Source: Longimicrobiaceae bacterium (lineage in GTDB: Bacteria > Gemmatimonadota > Gemmatimonadetes > Longimicrobiales > Longimicrobiaceae). Taken from it: 42,010 nt of DNA. The stretch is taken from NCBI GenBank assembly GCA_030146875.1, contig JASLAX010000003.1:1-42010 (forward strand). Reading direction: 5' to 3'. The notes beneath the pieces were generated by a model that had not been told where the DNA came from, searched no databases, and was given only the letters and a program-made list of their open reading frames with translations. This document shows positions 1-7,085 of the stretch, one piece after another (position 1 is the first letter of the stretch; each line of letters opens with the position of its first letter). A program made the position numbers and the translations under genes.

Positions 1-40
1 CGCGGGCGGCGCTGAACGCCGTCCGCCGAAGGCGAGGACG

Positions 41-71
41 AGAGGGGGCACCCCGCGCGGGCGCCCCCTCT
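41..71. terminator. Hairpin, probable terminator of an upstream gene
   Basis: Perfect 9-bp stem AGAGGGGGC (41-49) with GCCCCCTCT (63-71), and a smaller CCC/GGG pairing inside the loop. A TGA in frame 1 at 13-15 could be the stop of a gene entering from the left. The hairpin separates that gene from the graspetide promoter. Confidence 0.55.
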
Positions 72-114
72 GCGCTTCCGCCCGCCCGTCGGCTCCAAAG
101 GGGCCGTAGCGGGG

Positions 115-143
115 TTGAAACCGTCTTCCGATGCCGCTAAATT
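115..143 (+). promoter_or_regulatory. Sigma-70-like promoter for the graspetide precursors
   Basis: -35 TTGAAA at 115-120 (5/6 to TTGACA), 17-base spacer, -10 TAAATT at 138-143 (4/6). This would start transcription near 150, about 40 bases before the first precursor ATG. The sequence is AT-rich compared with its surroundings. Predicted only from consensus and spacing. Confidence 0.5.
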
Positions 144-188
144 GTCAGGAGAGGTACTCGCGGCTCATCCCTTCCAGGAGCGTTTCCC

Positions 189-395
189 ATGGCCACGATC
201 ACCACGGATGCCATCGGCGAAGAGGACTACACCACCAGCCGCTTCGGCGAGGAGGGCGCCACCACCGACGCGATCGGCGAGGAGGACGGGACCACCTACC
301 GCACGGGCGAAGAGGGGGAGACCACCCACGCCATCGGCGAGGAGGACGACGGCAGCGCGTCGGACACCGCAGGGAGCCCCTTCGGCTCCTTCTGA
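189..395 (+). CDS. Graspetide (omega-ester RiPP) precursor peptide 1
   Basis: A 68-residue peptide made of five exact 10-residue units, each x-T-T-x-x-x-G-E-E-(D/G), at residues 4-13, 14-23, 24-33, 34-43 and 44-53. A short acidic/Ser spacer and the tail GSPFGSF follow. TTxxxxEE is the modified motif of plesiocin-type graspetides, in which an ATP-grasp ligase joins Thr hydroxyls to Glu side chains as macrolactones; such a ligase lies 380 bases downstream. AGGAG at 176-180 sits 8 bases before the ATG. In this frame the sequence back to the TAA at 138-140 has no other ATG, GTG or TTG, so there is no room for a conventional N-terminal leader. The tail shared with the next gene is therefore the best candidate for the ligase recognition element. 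Product class is well supported; maturation order and leaderless status are inference. Confidence 0.88.
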   Translation: MATITTDAIGEEDYTTSRFGEEGATTDAIGEEDGTTYRTGEEGETTHAIGEEDDGSASDTAGSPFGSF

Positions 396-415
396 CCACC
401 CCCACCGGAGAGACC

Positions 416-616
416 ATGCCCCGGATCACGACGGAGATGATCGGCGAGGAGGACGAGACCACCCGTCCCCGCGGCGAGGAGACCACGACATCGCTGTACG
501 GCGAGGAGACCGCCTCCACGGACGCCGTAGGCGAGGAGACCGCCTCGACGGACGCCGTGGGCGAGGAGGACGGCGGCGCGACCGACCCGTTCGGCTCGCC
601 CTTCGGCGCCTTCTAG
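416..616 (+). CDS. Graspetide precursor peptide 2
   Basis: A 66-residue paralogue of the preceding gene, 20 bases downstream with its own GGAG (407-410). It has five repeats: ITTEMIGEED, ETTRPRGEE, TTTSLYGEE and two identical copies of TASTDAVGEE. In the last two the first Thr is replaced by Ser, giving S-T-x-x-x-G-E-E, still hydroxyl-bearing and so still esterifiable in principle. It ends in TDPFGSPFGAF, matching the C-terminal tail of precursor 1 (GSPFGSF). The N terminus is only MPRI before the first TT. Repeat spacing is 9-10 residues rather than strictly 10. It probably supplies a second substrate for the same ligase. A longer frame open upstream reads antisense-like sequence over gene 1 and is not credible as a leader. 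Confidence 0.87.
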   Translation: MPRITTEMIGEEDETTRPRGEETTTSLYGEETASTDAVGEETASTDAVGEEDGGATDPFGSPFGAF

Positions 617-628
617 CCCCACGTGGCA

Positions 629-669
629 GCCGACGCCCCCGCATCCTCACCGGGTGCGGGGGCGTCGGC
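629..669 (+). terminator. Strong hairpin between precursors and ligase gene
   Basis: Perfect 15-bp stem (629-643 with 655-669) and an 11-base loop, starting 13 bases after the stop of precursor 2. No T-run follows. It is placed to end or attenuate the precursor transcript, or to stabilise its 3' end, so that peptide outnumbers ligase. A separate promoter-like sequence follows at 696-724. Confidence 0.65.
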
Positions 670-695
670 GTGTCCGCGTACGAGCGTCCGAACGC

Positions 696-724
696 TTGAG
701 GGCGCGGGCGGCGGGGGTTACAAT
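696..724 (+). promoter_or_regulatory. Sigma-70-like promoter for the ATP-grasp ligase
   Basis: -35 TTGAGG at 696-701 (4/6), 17-base spacer, -10 TACAAT at 719-724 (5/6). It lies just after the hairpin, suggesting ligase transcription independent of the precursors. The expected start near 731 precedes a GC-rich inverted repeat around 791-827 (GGAGGGAGCG against CGCTCCCTCC). That repeat would be in the leader RNA if translation begins at 874, or in coding sequence if at 772. Confidence 0.5.
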
Positions 725-771
725 GCTGCGGGAAAGGTACCTCCCCGGCGGAGGCGCCGCCGGCGGGCGCG

Positions 772-1758
772 ATGCCGACGGTGCCCCACGCGGAGGGAGC
801 GGGCCACGGCCGCGCTCCCTCCGCCGCGTCCGTCCCGGGGGCCCCGACACCACACCAGACCGGACCATACACCGTGATCCTGATCGCCGGCGGCGACGCC
901 GACTTCAACATCGAGTCCCTACTCCACCGCGCCCGCGAGCGCGGCGTTCCCGTGCGTCCGCTCCTCGTCGGAAAGGACCACCACCCGAGCGTGCTGTGGG
1001 ACGTGGAGGGCGACGTGCTGCTGGTGGACGGCGAGGAGGTCCGCGTCTCCGGGGCGTTCCTGCGCTACGACGTGTTCACCCACATGGCCGACCCGCGCCC
1101 GGCGGTGAGCTTCCGCGCGCAGGCGTGGTACGCCACGATCAGCGGGTGGGTGATGGCCAGCGACGGCGTGCGGTTCCTGAATCGCGACCAGGAGCGGCAG
1201 ATGAACAAGCCGTACTACCTGTACCTGGCGCGCCGCGCGGGGCTGGAGATCCCCGTGACGATGGTGACCAACGACATGGAGCGGCTGGACGCGCTGGCGG
1301 CGGAGCGGCGGCTGATCGCCAAGCCCGTCCCCGGCGGCGGCTACACCAAGCCGGTGGAGGAGCTGCTGGAGAGCGTGCCCCGCCGGGACGGCCGCGCGGC
1401 CGCCCCCGCCATCGTGCAGGAGCGGCTGGAGCAGCCGGAGGTGCGCGTGTACGGGATCGGCGGGCGGTACCTGCCCTTCGCGGTGAGGTCCGCCGCCCTG
1501 GACTACCGCAACGCCGACGACACCCGCGTGGAGCCCCTGCCCCTGGACGCCATCGACCCCGCGCTGGTCGCCGGCCTGGGCAGGCTGATGGACACGCTGG
1601 GGATGACGTACGGCGCCGCGGACTTCAAGACCGACCCGGCGACGGGCCGCCTGAAGTTCCTGGAGATCAACTCCTCCCCCATGTTCGGCGCCTTCGACGC
1701 CGCCAGCGGGTTCGCGGTCAGCGACGCGATCCTGGACTTCCTGACCGGCCCCGGCTAG
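772..1758 (+). CDS. ATP-grasp graspetide ligase (macrolactone synthase)
   Basis: 328 residues, RimK/MvdD-like ATP-grasp fold. Family enzymes phosphorylate Glu/Asp side chains of a precursor and form esters with Thr/Ser. Visible: pre-ATP-grasp domain from about residue 35; the segment LNRDQERQMNKPYYLYLARR (136-155) followed by GLEIPVTMVTND, typical of microviridin-type maturases; ATP-binding stretch LIAKPVPGGGYTK (181-193); QERLE near 216; and the metal-binding end LKFLEIN with E298 and N300. Residues 1-34 are Pro/Ala/Gly-rich and look non-homologous. A GTG at 874, directly before ILIAGG, gives a 294-residue protein and may be the true start, though neither start has a good ribosome site. No protease or transporter lies beside the cluster. 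Function follows from the family plus the two precursors upstream. Confidence 0.88.
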   Translation: MPTVPHAEGAGHGRAPSAASVPGAPTPHQTGPYTVILIAGGDADFNIESLLHRARERGVPVRPLLVGKDHHPSVLWDVEGDVLLVDGEEVRVSGAFLRYDVFTHMADPRPAVSFRAQAWYATISGWVMASDGVRFLNRDQERQMNKPYYLYLARRAGLEIPVTMVTNDMERLDALAAERRLIAKPVPGGGYTKPVEELLESVPRRDGRAAAPAIVQERLEQPEVRVYGIGGRYLPFAVRSAALDYRNADDTRVEPLPLDAIDPALVAGLGRLMDTLGMTYGAADFKTDPATGRLKFLEINSSPMFGAFDAASGFAVSDAILDFLTGPG

Positions 1759-1861
1759 AGACGCCGAGCGGGCGAGGGTCTCCGGGCGGGCGGCGGGCGG
1801 GCGGGCGGAGAGGGAGTCGCACCGTCGCCACCCGTTCGCCGGCGCGGGCCGGCGGCCACCC

Positions 1862-2572
1862 TCACTCCACCCGCAGCCCCCGTCCCTCGATCGGCCCCCG
1901 GGAGAACCGCTCGTCGCAGGCGCCGGCCTCCACGCGGGAGAGGCCGGCCGCCTCCGCCGTGCGACCGAGGCGGGCGAGCAGGGAGGCGTCGTACGTCTCG
2001 GCGTGGACGTTCGCGTACTGGCAGATCGTCGCGGCGAACGGCGCGCCCTCCGCGCCCCAGTGGACCGGGCCCGCGGACGGGTCGCAGCGCGCGGTCCAGA
2101 AGAGCGCCGCGACCACGTCTGCGGCGGCGTCCCCCTCCGCCACGATCCCGCCGGCAAAGCCGGGTCGGACGCCCAGGCCCCGCAGCGCGCGGCACGCCTC
2201 CGCCAGCGGGCCGCGCCGCACGGGGCGGTCGGGAAGGAAGCCGGGGAGGCGTGCCTCGGGAAGGAAGACGAGCGGGGCGGCGCCCGCGGCGTCCATCCAC
2301 CGCGCCACCGCCGTTCCCAGGGCGCGCGGATAGTCGTCCAGCGCCACGCCGTCCAGGCCGACCACGAGAGTGCCGGCGAAGCGCGGCGGCGCTCCCGCGG
2401 GGGCGGGGTCGGTCCAGGAGGCCCACCAGGCGCGCCCCTCCTCCTCCGCCCCTTCCCACCGCTCGCGATTCTCCGGGAGCGAGGGGTCGCGGTGCGCCTG
2501 GACGCCGCGGACCTGGTGCGCCAGCGCGGGCACCCGGGCGAGCGCCTCGGCGCGCGGGAGGAGGCGGATCAT
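1862..2572 (-). CDS. Hypothetical protein, 236 aa
   Basis: I do not recognise the family. The protein is soluble and Trp/Arg-rich, with no signal peptide or membrane segment. Its central part (FAGTLVVGLDGVALDDYPRA; LVFLPEARLPGFLPDRP) has alternating hydrophobic strands suggestive of an alpha/beta fold. Three Cys occur in the C-terminal third (ARCDPS, TICQYANV, GACDERF). The ATG lies 10 bases after the dipeptidase stop on the same strand, so co-transcription with that gene is likely. It converges on the graspetide ligase, with about 100 bases of GGGCGG-rich sequence between. Confidence 0.6.
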   Translation of the reverse strand: MIRLLPRAEALARVPALAHQVRGVQAHRDPSLPENRERWEGAEEEGRAWWASWTDPAPAGAPPRFAGTLVVGLDGVALDDYPRALGTAVARWMDAAGAAPLVFLPEARLPGFLPDRPVRRGPLAEACRALRGLGVRPGFAGGIVAEGDAAADVVAALFWTARCDPSAGPVHWGAEGAPFAATICQYANVHAETYDASLLARLGRTAEAAGLSRVEAGACDERFSRGPIEGRGLRVE

Positions 2573-2582
2573 GGGGAGAGGC

Positions 2583-3863
2583 TCAGGGACGGCGGGCGCC
2601 GTCCATCTCCTCGATGGTGCGCACGGAGGGGGCGCGCTCCCGGCGCAGCCGCGCGGAGACCGCCTCCGCCCGGCGCATCACCCGCAGGACGTTGCCGCCG
2701 ATCACCTTCTTCACGTCCGCGTCCGAATAGCCCCGGCGCAGCAGCTCGGCCGTGAGCCACGGGAAGCGGGAGACGTCCTCCAGCCCCTGCGGCAGCACCG
2801 TCACCCCGTCGTAGTCGGAGCCCAGGCCCACGTGGTCGATCCCCGCCACCTTCACCACGTGGTCCACGTGGTCGGCGATCGTGGCCACCGTGCCGCGGGG
2901 CACGGGGTTGGCCTCGCGCCACTGCTGGTAGAGCCGCTGGGTGGTGGCCTCGTCGCCCGGGTTCTCCTGGCGGAAGCGGCGCTGCACGTCGAACATCCCG
3001 CGGACCACGCGGGCGCCCTGCGGGTCGGTGAAGCCGGAGAAGAAGTTGATCATCACCACCCCGCCGTTCCGCTTCACCTCGCGCAGCACGTCGTCGGGCA
3101 CGTTGCGCGGGTGCTCGGCGATGGCGTGCGCGGACGAGTGCGAGAAGATCACCGGCGCCTCGGAGACGCGCAGCGCGTCCATCATGGTGCCCGTCGAGAC
3201 GTGGGAGAGGTCCACCAGCATCCCGAGCCGGTTCATCTCCCGCACCACCTCCTCGCCGAACGGCGTCAGGCCGCCGTGGCGCGCCGAGTCGGTGGCCGCG
3301 TCGGCCCAGTCGATGGTGTTGGCGTGCGTCAGGGTCAGGTAGCGAACCCCCAGCGCGTGGAACTGGCGCAGGGCGGAGAGCTGGTTCTCGATGGTGTGCC
3401 CGCCCTCGATCCCGATCAGGGAGGCCACCCGGCGCCGCCGGTGGATGCGCTCGACGTCCGCCGCCGTGAGCGCCGCCTCCAGCTCCGGCGAGCGCTCGAT
3501 CATCCGGTGGATCAGGTCGATCTGCTCCAGCGCCACCCGCGCCGCGCCGTTCCCGGCGTAGGTCACGGGCACGTACGCCGCCCAGAACACGCCGCCCACC
3601 CCGCCCGCCTTCAGGCGCGGAACGTCGGTGTGCTGCCCCGGCTGCGCGTTCTGGAAGTCGAGCTTCCCGATGTCGCCCCGCACCTTCTCGCGGATCTCCC
3701 AGGGCAGGTCGTTGTGCCCGTCGATCAGCGGCGCCTGCGCGTGGATGCGGCGCGCGCGGGCGAGCAGCGCCTCGTCGGCGGGGGTGGTCTGCTGGGCGGA
3801 CACGGGGAGCACGGCGAGGGAGGAGGCCAGGGCGAGCGCCCCGGCCGCGGTGCGTCGGTTCAT
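2583..3863 (-). CDS. Membrane dipeptidase (peptidase family M19), exported
   Basis: 426 residues. N-terminal signal peptide (MNRRTAAGALALASSLAVLP, cleavage likely after VSAQ). Family M19 enzymes are zinc-dependent dipeptidases of the amidohydrolase (TIM-barrel) superfamily. Visible zinc-site motifs: IDGHNDLPWE near residue 52 (HxD), IGIEGGHTIEN, LTHANTIDWAD, VDLSHVS, FSHSSAHA, and the late GLGSDYDGV. The C-terminal GNVLRVMRRAE helix is typical of the family. The chosen ATG (3861-3863) begins the signal peptide; the frame stays open far upstream but over another gene. It is the middle gene of a probable operon: TM protein (3896-4618), this gene, hypothetical (1862-2572). Likely acts on peptides in the periplasm. 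Confidence 0.9.
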   Translation of the reverse strand: MNRRTAAGALALASSLAVLPVSAQQTTPADEALLARARRIHAQAPLIDGHNDLPWEIREKVRGDIGKLDFQNAQPGQHTDVPRLKAGGVGGVFWAAYVPVTYAGNGAARVALEQIDLIHRMIERSPELEAALTAADVERIHRRRRVASLIGIEGGHTIENQLSALRQFHALGVRYLTLTHANTIDWADAATDSARHGGLTPFGEEVVREMNRLGMLVDLSHVSTGTMMDALRVSEAPVIFSHSSAHAIAEHPRNVPDDVLREVKRNGGVVMINFFSGFTDPQGARVVRGMFDVQRRFRQENPGDEATTQRLYQQWREANPVPRGTVATIADHVDHVVKVAGIDHVGLGSDYDGVTVLPQGLEDVSRFPWLTAELLRRGYSDADVKKVIGGNVLRVMRRAEAVSARLRRERAPSVRTIEEMDGARRP

Positions 3864-3895
3864 CGTCGGGCGGGGGATGGGGGTTGGGCGGCGCG

Positions 3896-4618
3896 TCAGG
3901 AGGCGCCCGTGCTGGCGACCGAGCGAAGGATCCCGGCCGTGCGCAGCGACAGCGAGGCCGACGAGCCCACCCACTCGACCTCGGCCACCAGGCGGCGGCG
4001 GCGCACGAAGCCGTCGGAGACCACCTGCGCGGCGGAGAAGGCACCGGCCTGGTCGGCGGGCACCAGGAGCAGGAAGTCCTCGCGCCGGGCGTCGTCTCGC
4101 CCGCCCCACTTGCACTCGGCGGCGGGGACGCGGCGGTCCGCGTCCACCAGCGGGGCCACGGCGGCCTCCACCACGGTCCCGCCGCGCAGGGCGACGGGGT
4201 TGGGGGCGCCGCAGTACAGCTCGGCGCGGACGCGGCGGCCGGAGGCGGCGGGCCCCTGCAGCACCAGCCGCTCGAAGCCGGCGGTTCCGAACGCGGCCTC
4301 GGGCGCGCCGCCGGCGGGCTGCACGGGCTTCGCGGGCTCGGCCACAGGGCCCGGGGGCGGCGCGTTGACCAGGGTGCCGTCCACCTTGGCGGGGTCGTCG
4401 TCGTTGGTGAGCCCGGCGAACGCCAGCACCAGGAGCAGCGTGCCGCCCACCCCGTAGGCGACCAGCGCCATGGGCGTGCGCCACCACGGCGGCGGGGTGC
4501 GCCGCTCCGTGCGGCGGCGGTCCGTGCCGCGGCGGTCGCTGCCGCGGTCCTTCCCCCCACGGTCCGGGCCCCCGGGGACCGGCGCTGCCTCTTTCCCGCC
4601 CTGCGTCTCCGCGTCCAT
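3896..4618 (-). CDS. Hypothetical single-pass membrane protein
   Basis: 240 residues. The N-terminal 60 residues are charged and low-complexity (RRGTDRRRTERRTPPP), followed by one membrane helix (ALVAYGVGGTLLLVLAFAGL), a Pro/Ala linker and a C-terminal soluble domain of about 130 residues, probably periplasmic. That domain contains two Cys (AELYCGAPN, AAECKWGG) that could pair. The ATG at 4616-4618 is preceded by CCGGAG at good spacing; an in-frame ATG 69 bases upstream (4687) is less convincing. First gene of the dipeptidase operon, 32 bases before it. Family not recognised. Confidence 0.65.
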   Translation of the reverse strand: MDAETQGGKEAAPVPGGPDRGGKDRGSDRRGTDRRRTERRTPPPWWRTPMALVAYGVGGTLLLVLAFAGLTNDDDPAKVDGTLVNAPPPGPVAEPAKPVQPAGGAPEAAFGTAGFERLVLQGPAASGRRVRAELYCGAPNPVALRGGTVVEAAVAPLVDADRRVPAAECKWGGRDDARREDFLLLVPADQAGAFSAAQVVSDGFVRRRRLVAEVEWVGSSASLSLRTAGILRSVASTGAS

Positions 4619-4714
4619 CGTCGCTCCGGCTGGATCGGTCGCGCGCGCCCCCGGACGGAGGCGCGTCTCCCCGCCGCTGCCCTTCAAGGACCGTGCGAGC
4701 GTCCCCCGGTGATT

Positions 4715-6049
4715 CTAGGCGTTCGGGCGCCGCGTGGGAAGGACGAGGCGGAAGGTGCTCCCCACGCCCGGGGTGGAATCCACCTCCAGGCGGCCCCCCA
4801 GCAGGTTGGCCAGCCGGCGCGAGATGGGGAGCCCCAGCCCCGTCCCCTCGCGCGACGCCGGCGAGGCGAACCCGTCCTTGCCGAGCTGCACGAACTCCTC
4901 GAAGATGCGGTGCCGGTCCTCGGGGGCGATGCCCTCGCCCCCGTCGGTCACCTCCACCATCACCGCGCCGTCGGACGAGATGCCGCAGCGCACCCAAACG
5001 GGCTTGCCGTTCCCGTACTTGAGCGCGTTGGAGAGCAGGTTCATCAGGATCTGACGCACCCGCCGCGGGTCGGTGACCACCGCGGGGCAGTCGCCGGCGT
5101 GCAGGAAGAGCTGCGCGCCCACCGCGTCGGCCAGGGGGCGCAGCGTCACGAACAGCTCCTCCACCAGCCCCGCCACCCGCACCTCCTTGGACTCCAGCTC
5201 CACCTTACCCAGCTCCAGCCGGGAGATGTCCAGCACGTCGTTCACCAGGTCGCGCAGGTGCCGCGCGGCGGACTGGGAGCGCTCCACGGCCAGCTCCTGC
5301 TGCTCGGTCAGGGCGCCGTAGATGGAGGAGAGGAGCAGGTCGTTGTACCCCATCACCGCGTTGATGGGGGTGCGCAGCTCGTGGCTCATGGAGGCGTAGA
5401 AGCGGTTCCGCACGCTCAGCGCGAGCTGCAGCTCGCGCGAGCGCTTCTCGAGCTGCTGGTTCAGGTGCAGCAGCTCCTCCTGGCCCACGTGCATCTCCTC
5501 CGTGAGCGCGAGCAGCTCCTCGTTCTGCGTCTCCATCTCCTCGTTCTGCTCCTGGAGGAGCCGCGCGAGGCGCTGGTTCTCGGAGAGCTCGCGCTCCAGC
5601 TCGTCCATCGCCTGGTTCAGGCGGGCCTTCTCCTTGGCCAGCAGGCGCTGCGTGTTCGCCTGGTCGGAGGTGAGGGCCATCAGCTCCTCGTGCAGGCGCT
5701 CCACGCGCGGGTCGCGCGGCGTCTCCACCAGCCAGAGGCGCGCGTCCCCGCCGGCGCCCTCGCGCACGGCCTGGAAGGCGAGCAGCCGGGGCGCGGCGGC
5801 GCCGTCCAGCATCAGCTCCCAGACGGCGCCCTCGCCCTCGGCCGGGGCCTCGGCCAGCAGCCTTCCCCACTTGCGGCGGGAGGTCTCCTCCAGCAGGTCC
5901 ACGAACGGCGTCCCCACCACGTCCCTGCCCAGCGAGCGCTCCAGGCGCCCGTTGGAAGCCACCACCACGCCGTCGGACGACAGCTCCACCACGCCCCCGG
6001 GGAACCCCCGGAGCGCGGGGTGAAGCTGCACGACGGAATGCGATCTCAT
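4715..6049 (-). CDS. PAS/coiled-coil sensor histidine kinase
   Basis: 444 residues with no membrane segments, hence cytoplasmic. Order: PAS-like domain (about 1-110); long coiled coil of Glu/Gln/Leu heptads (about 115-210, including QNEEMETQNEELLALTEEM); HisKA with phospho-acceptor H223 in ASMSHELRTP; HATPase with N-box NLLSNALKYGN, G1 VTDGGEGI, F-box RIFEEF, and G2 GTGLGLPISRRL. Its ATG overlaps the stop of the cobalamin-binding gene by 4 bases (ATGA), so the two are translationally coupled and the B12 protein is the likely input or partner. No receiver domain or response regulator gene is adjacent, so the output is unknown. Confidence 0.92.
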   Translation of the reverse strand: MRSHSVVQLHPALRGFPGGVVELSSDGVVVASNGRLERSLGRDVVGTPFVDLLEETSRRKWGRLLAEAPAEGEGAVWELMLDGAAAPRLLAFQAVREGAGGDARLWLVETPRDPRVERLHEELMALTSDQANTQRLLAKEKARLNQAMDELERELSENQRLARLLQEQNEEMETQNEELLALTEEMHVGQEELLHLNQQLEKRSRELQLALSVRNRFYASMSHELRTPINAVMGYNDLLLSSIYGALTEQQELAVERSQSAARHLRDLVNDVLDISRLELGKVELESKEVRVAGLVEELFVTLRPLADAVGAQLFLHAGDCPAVVTDPRRVRQILMNLLSNALKYGNGKPVWVRCGISSDGAVMVEVTDGGEGIAPEDRHRIFEEFVQLGKDGFASPASREGTGLGLPISRRLANLLGGRLEVDSTPGVGSTFRLVLPTRRPNA

Positions 6050-6693
6050 GCGAAGCGCTCCTGAATGAGCCGGGCCGCCTGCGCCGCGTCGCTCGCGGTC
6101 AGGTCGGCGCCCAGCCTTTCCGCCAGCCCCGGGTCCGCCAGGAAGGCACGTCCCCCCACGGCAACGAGCGGGCCGTCGCGCGGAACCGCCGCCCGGATGG
6201 CCTCGATCGCCTGGCGCACGCGGGCCAGGTGCGGGGCGATGGCCGCGGAGAGGGCCACCACCTGCGGGCGGCGCTCCAGCACCATCGCCACCAGGCTCTC
6301 CACGGGAACGGTCGCCCCCAGGAAGACGGTGTCCCAGCCCTCCATCTCCAGCAGGTCGCAGACCATGCGCAGCCCGATCTCGTGCCGCTCCGAGTCCGCG
6401 CAGGCCGCCAGCAGCAGCCGTCCCTCCACCGCCCCCGTTGCGAACACGGCGTCGTAGAGCCGCGACATGGCCGCCTGGGCGATGGCGGTGGCCACGTGCT
6501 CGTCGGCCACGGTGATCCGGTTCTCCTCCCAGAGCCGCCCCACCTCGCGCAGGACGGGCTGGAAGACCTCCAGGTAGAGCGACCCCACGCCGATCCCCGC
6601 GGCGCGCGCGTCGTCCACCGCCGCGAAGGCGCCGCGGCGGTCCCCCGCCAGCAGGGCGCCCAGGAAGCGGTCGCGCACCGACTCCGTCTCCAT
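6046..6693 (-). CDS. Cobalamin-binding protein, CarH-like light/B12 sensor domain without DNA-binding domain
   Basis: 215 residues. The helical-bundle half contains W55 and E65-H66 in exactly the W-x9-EH spacing that marks adenosylcobalamin photoreceptors (CarH/LitR group). The Rossmann half carries E-x-H-x-x-G (E102, H104, G107), the lower axial ligand motif, then FLGATVPVE and VAVGGRAF, typical B12-binding loops. There is no N-terminal MerR HTH, unlike CarH. Residue 56 after the Trp is Glu; from memory CarH has His there (the light-state upper ligand), so photochemistry may differ. It overlaps both the preceding gene (ATGA at 6691-6695) and the kinase (ATGA), giving a tight sensory operon. 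B12 binding is well supported; light sensing is inference. Confidence 0.88.
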   Translation of the reverse strand: METESVRDRFLGALLAGDRRGAFAAVDDARAAGIGVGSLYLEVFQPVLREVGRLWEENRITVADEHVATAIAQAAMSRLYDAVFATGAVEGRLLLAACADSERHEIGLRMVCDLLEMEGWDTVFLGATVPVESLVAMVLERRPQVVALSAAIAPHLARVRQAIEAIRAAVPRDGPLVAVGGRAFLADPGLAERLGADLTASDAAQAARLIQERFA

Positions 6694-7085
6694 CAACCCT
6701 CCCCGCCCAGGGCGGCGAGCCCGGCCCGCAGGCACCGGCGCACGACCTCGGCCTCCGCGTCGGGGAGCCGCGCCGCGACGGCGCGCTCGGTGGCCTCCAG
6801 GCAGCGCGCCAGGTCCTCGGTCGGCACGCCGCGCGAGCGGAGCACGCCGTCCACCCAGACGGCGTAGCGCGCGAAGATGGCGGGATCCTCCATCTCCACG
6901 GCGGGGGCCAGGTGCTCCAGGTTGAGCCGCATGTCCTGCAGGCACTTCCCTCGCCCGTACTCCCCGTACCGCTCCGCCATCCGCGGCCACCCGGCGAAGA
7001 GCGCGCCGGAGACCTCTCGCGCGATCTCCTCGCGCCGCTCCGCCAGCAGGGCGGCGGCCCGCGCCCCGGCGGCTACGCCCGCCAC
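6693..7085 (-). CDS. Small helical protein of the B12-sensor operon
   Basis: 130 residues, all predicted helix. Recognisable core: RYGEYGRGKCLQDMRLNLEH followed by LAPAVEMEDPAIFARY and WVDGVLRSRGVP. I recall similar segments fused N-terminally to cobalamin-binding domains in larger proteins, so this may be a split-off sensory or dimerisation module; that is inference. The GTG start (7083-7085) is preceded by GGGGAG at about 5 bases and overlaps the end of the monooxygenase gene by 13 bases. Its TGA overlaps the ATG of the B12 gene. The longer open frame upstream is antisense to other genes and was not used. Confidence 0.75.
   Translation of the reverse strand: MAGVAAGARAAALLAERREEIAREVSGALFAGWPRMAERYGEYGRGKCLQDMRLNLEHLAPAVEMEDPAIFARYAVWVDGVLRSRGVPTEDLARCLEATERAVAARLPDAEAEVVRRCLRAGLAALGGEG

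Noticed and set aside
131..616. Upstream extension of graspetide precursor 2 to position 131 as a leader
   Set aside because: The extension reads out of frame through precursor 1 (His/Arg-rich) and lacks a ribosome site; the ATG at 416 has GGAG and matches precursor 1 in layout.
189..616. GGCGAGGAGGAC-type DNA repeats as a CRISPR or regulatory repeat array
   Set aside because: They are codons of the TTxxxGEE core units, in frame with good starts and stops.
115..616. A bacteriocin or lasso-peptide interpretation of the first small ORFs
   Set aside because: There is no leader-GG or lasso pattern, no cyclase/protease pair, and the ATP-grasp ligase with TTxxxGEE repeats specifically indicates graspetides.
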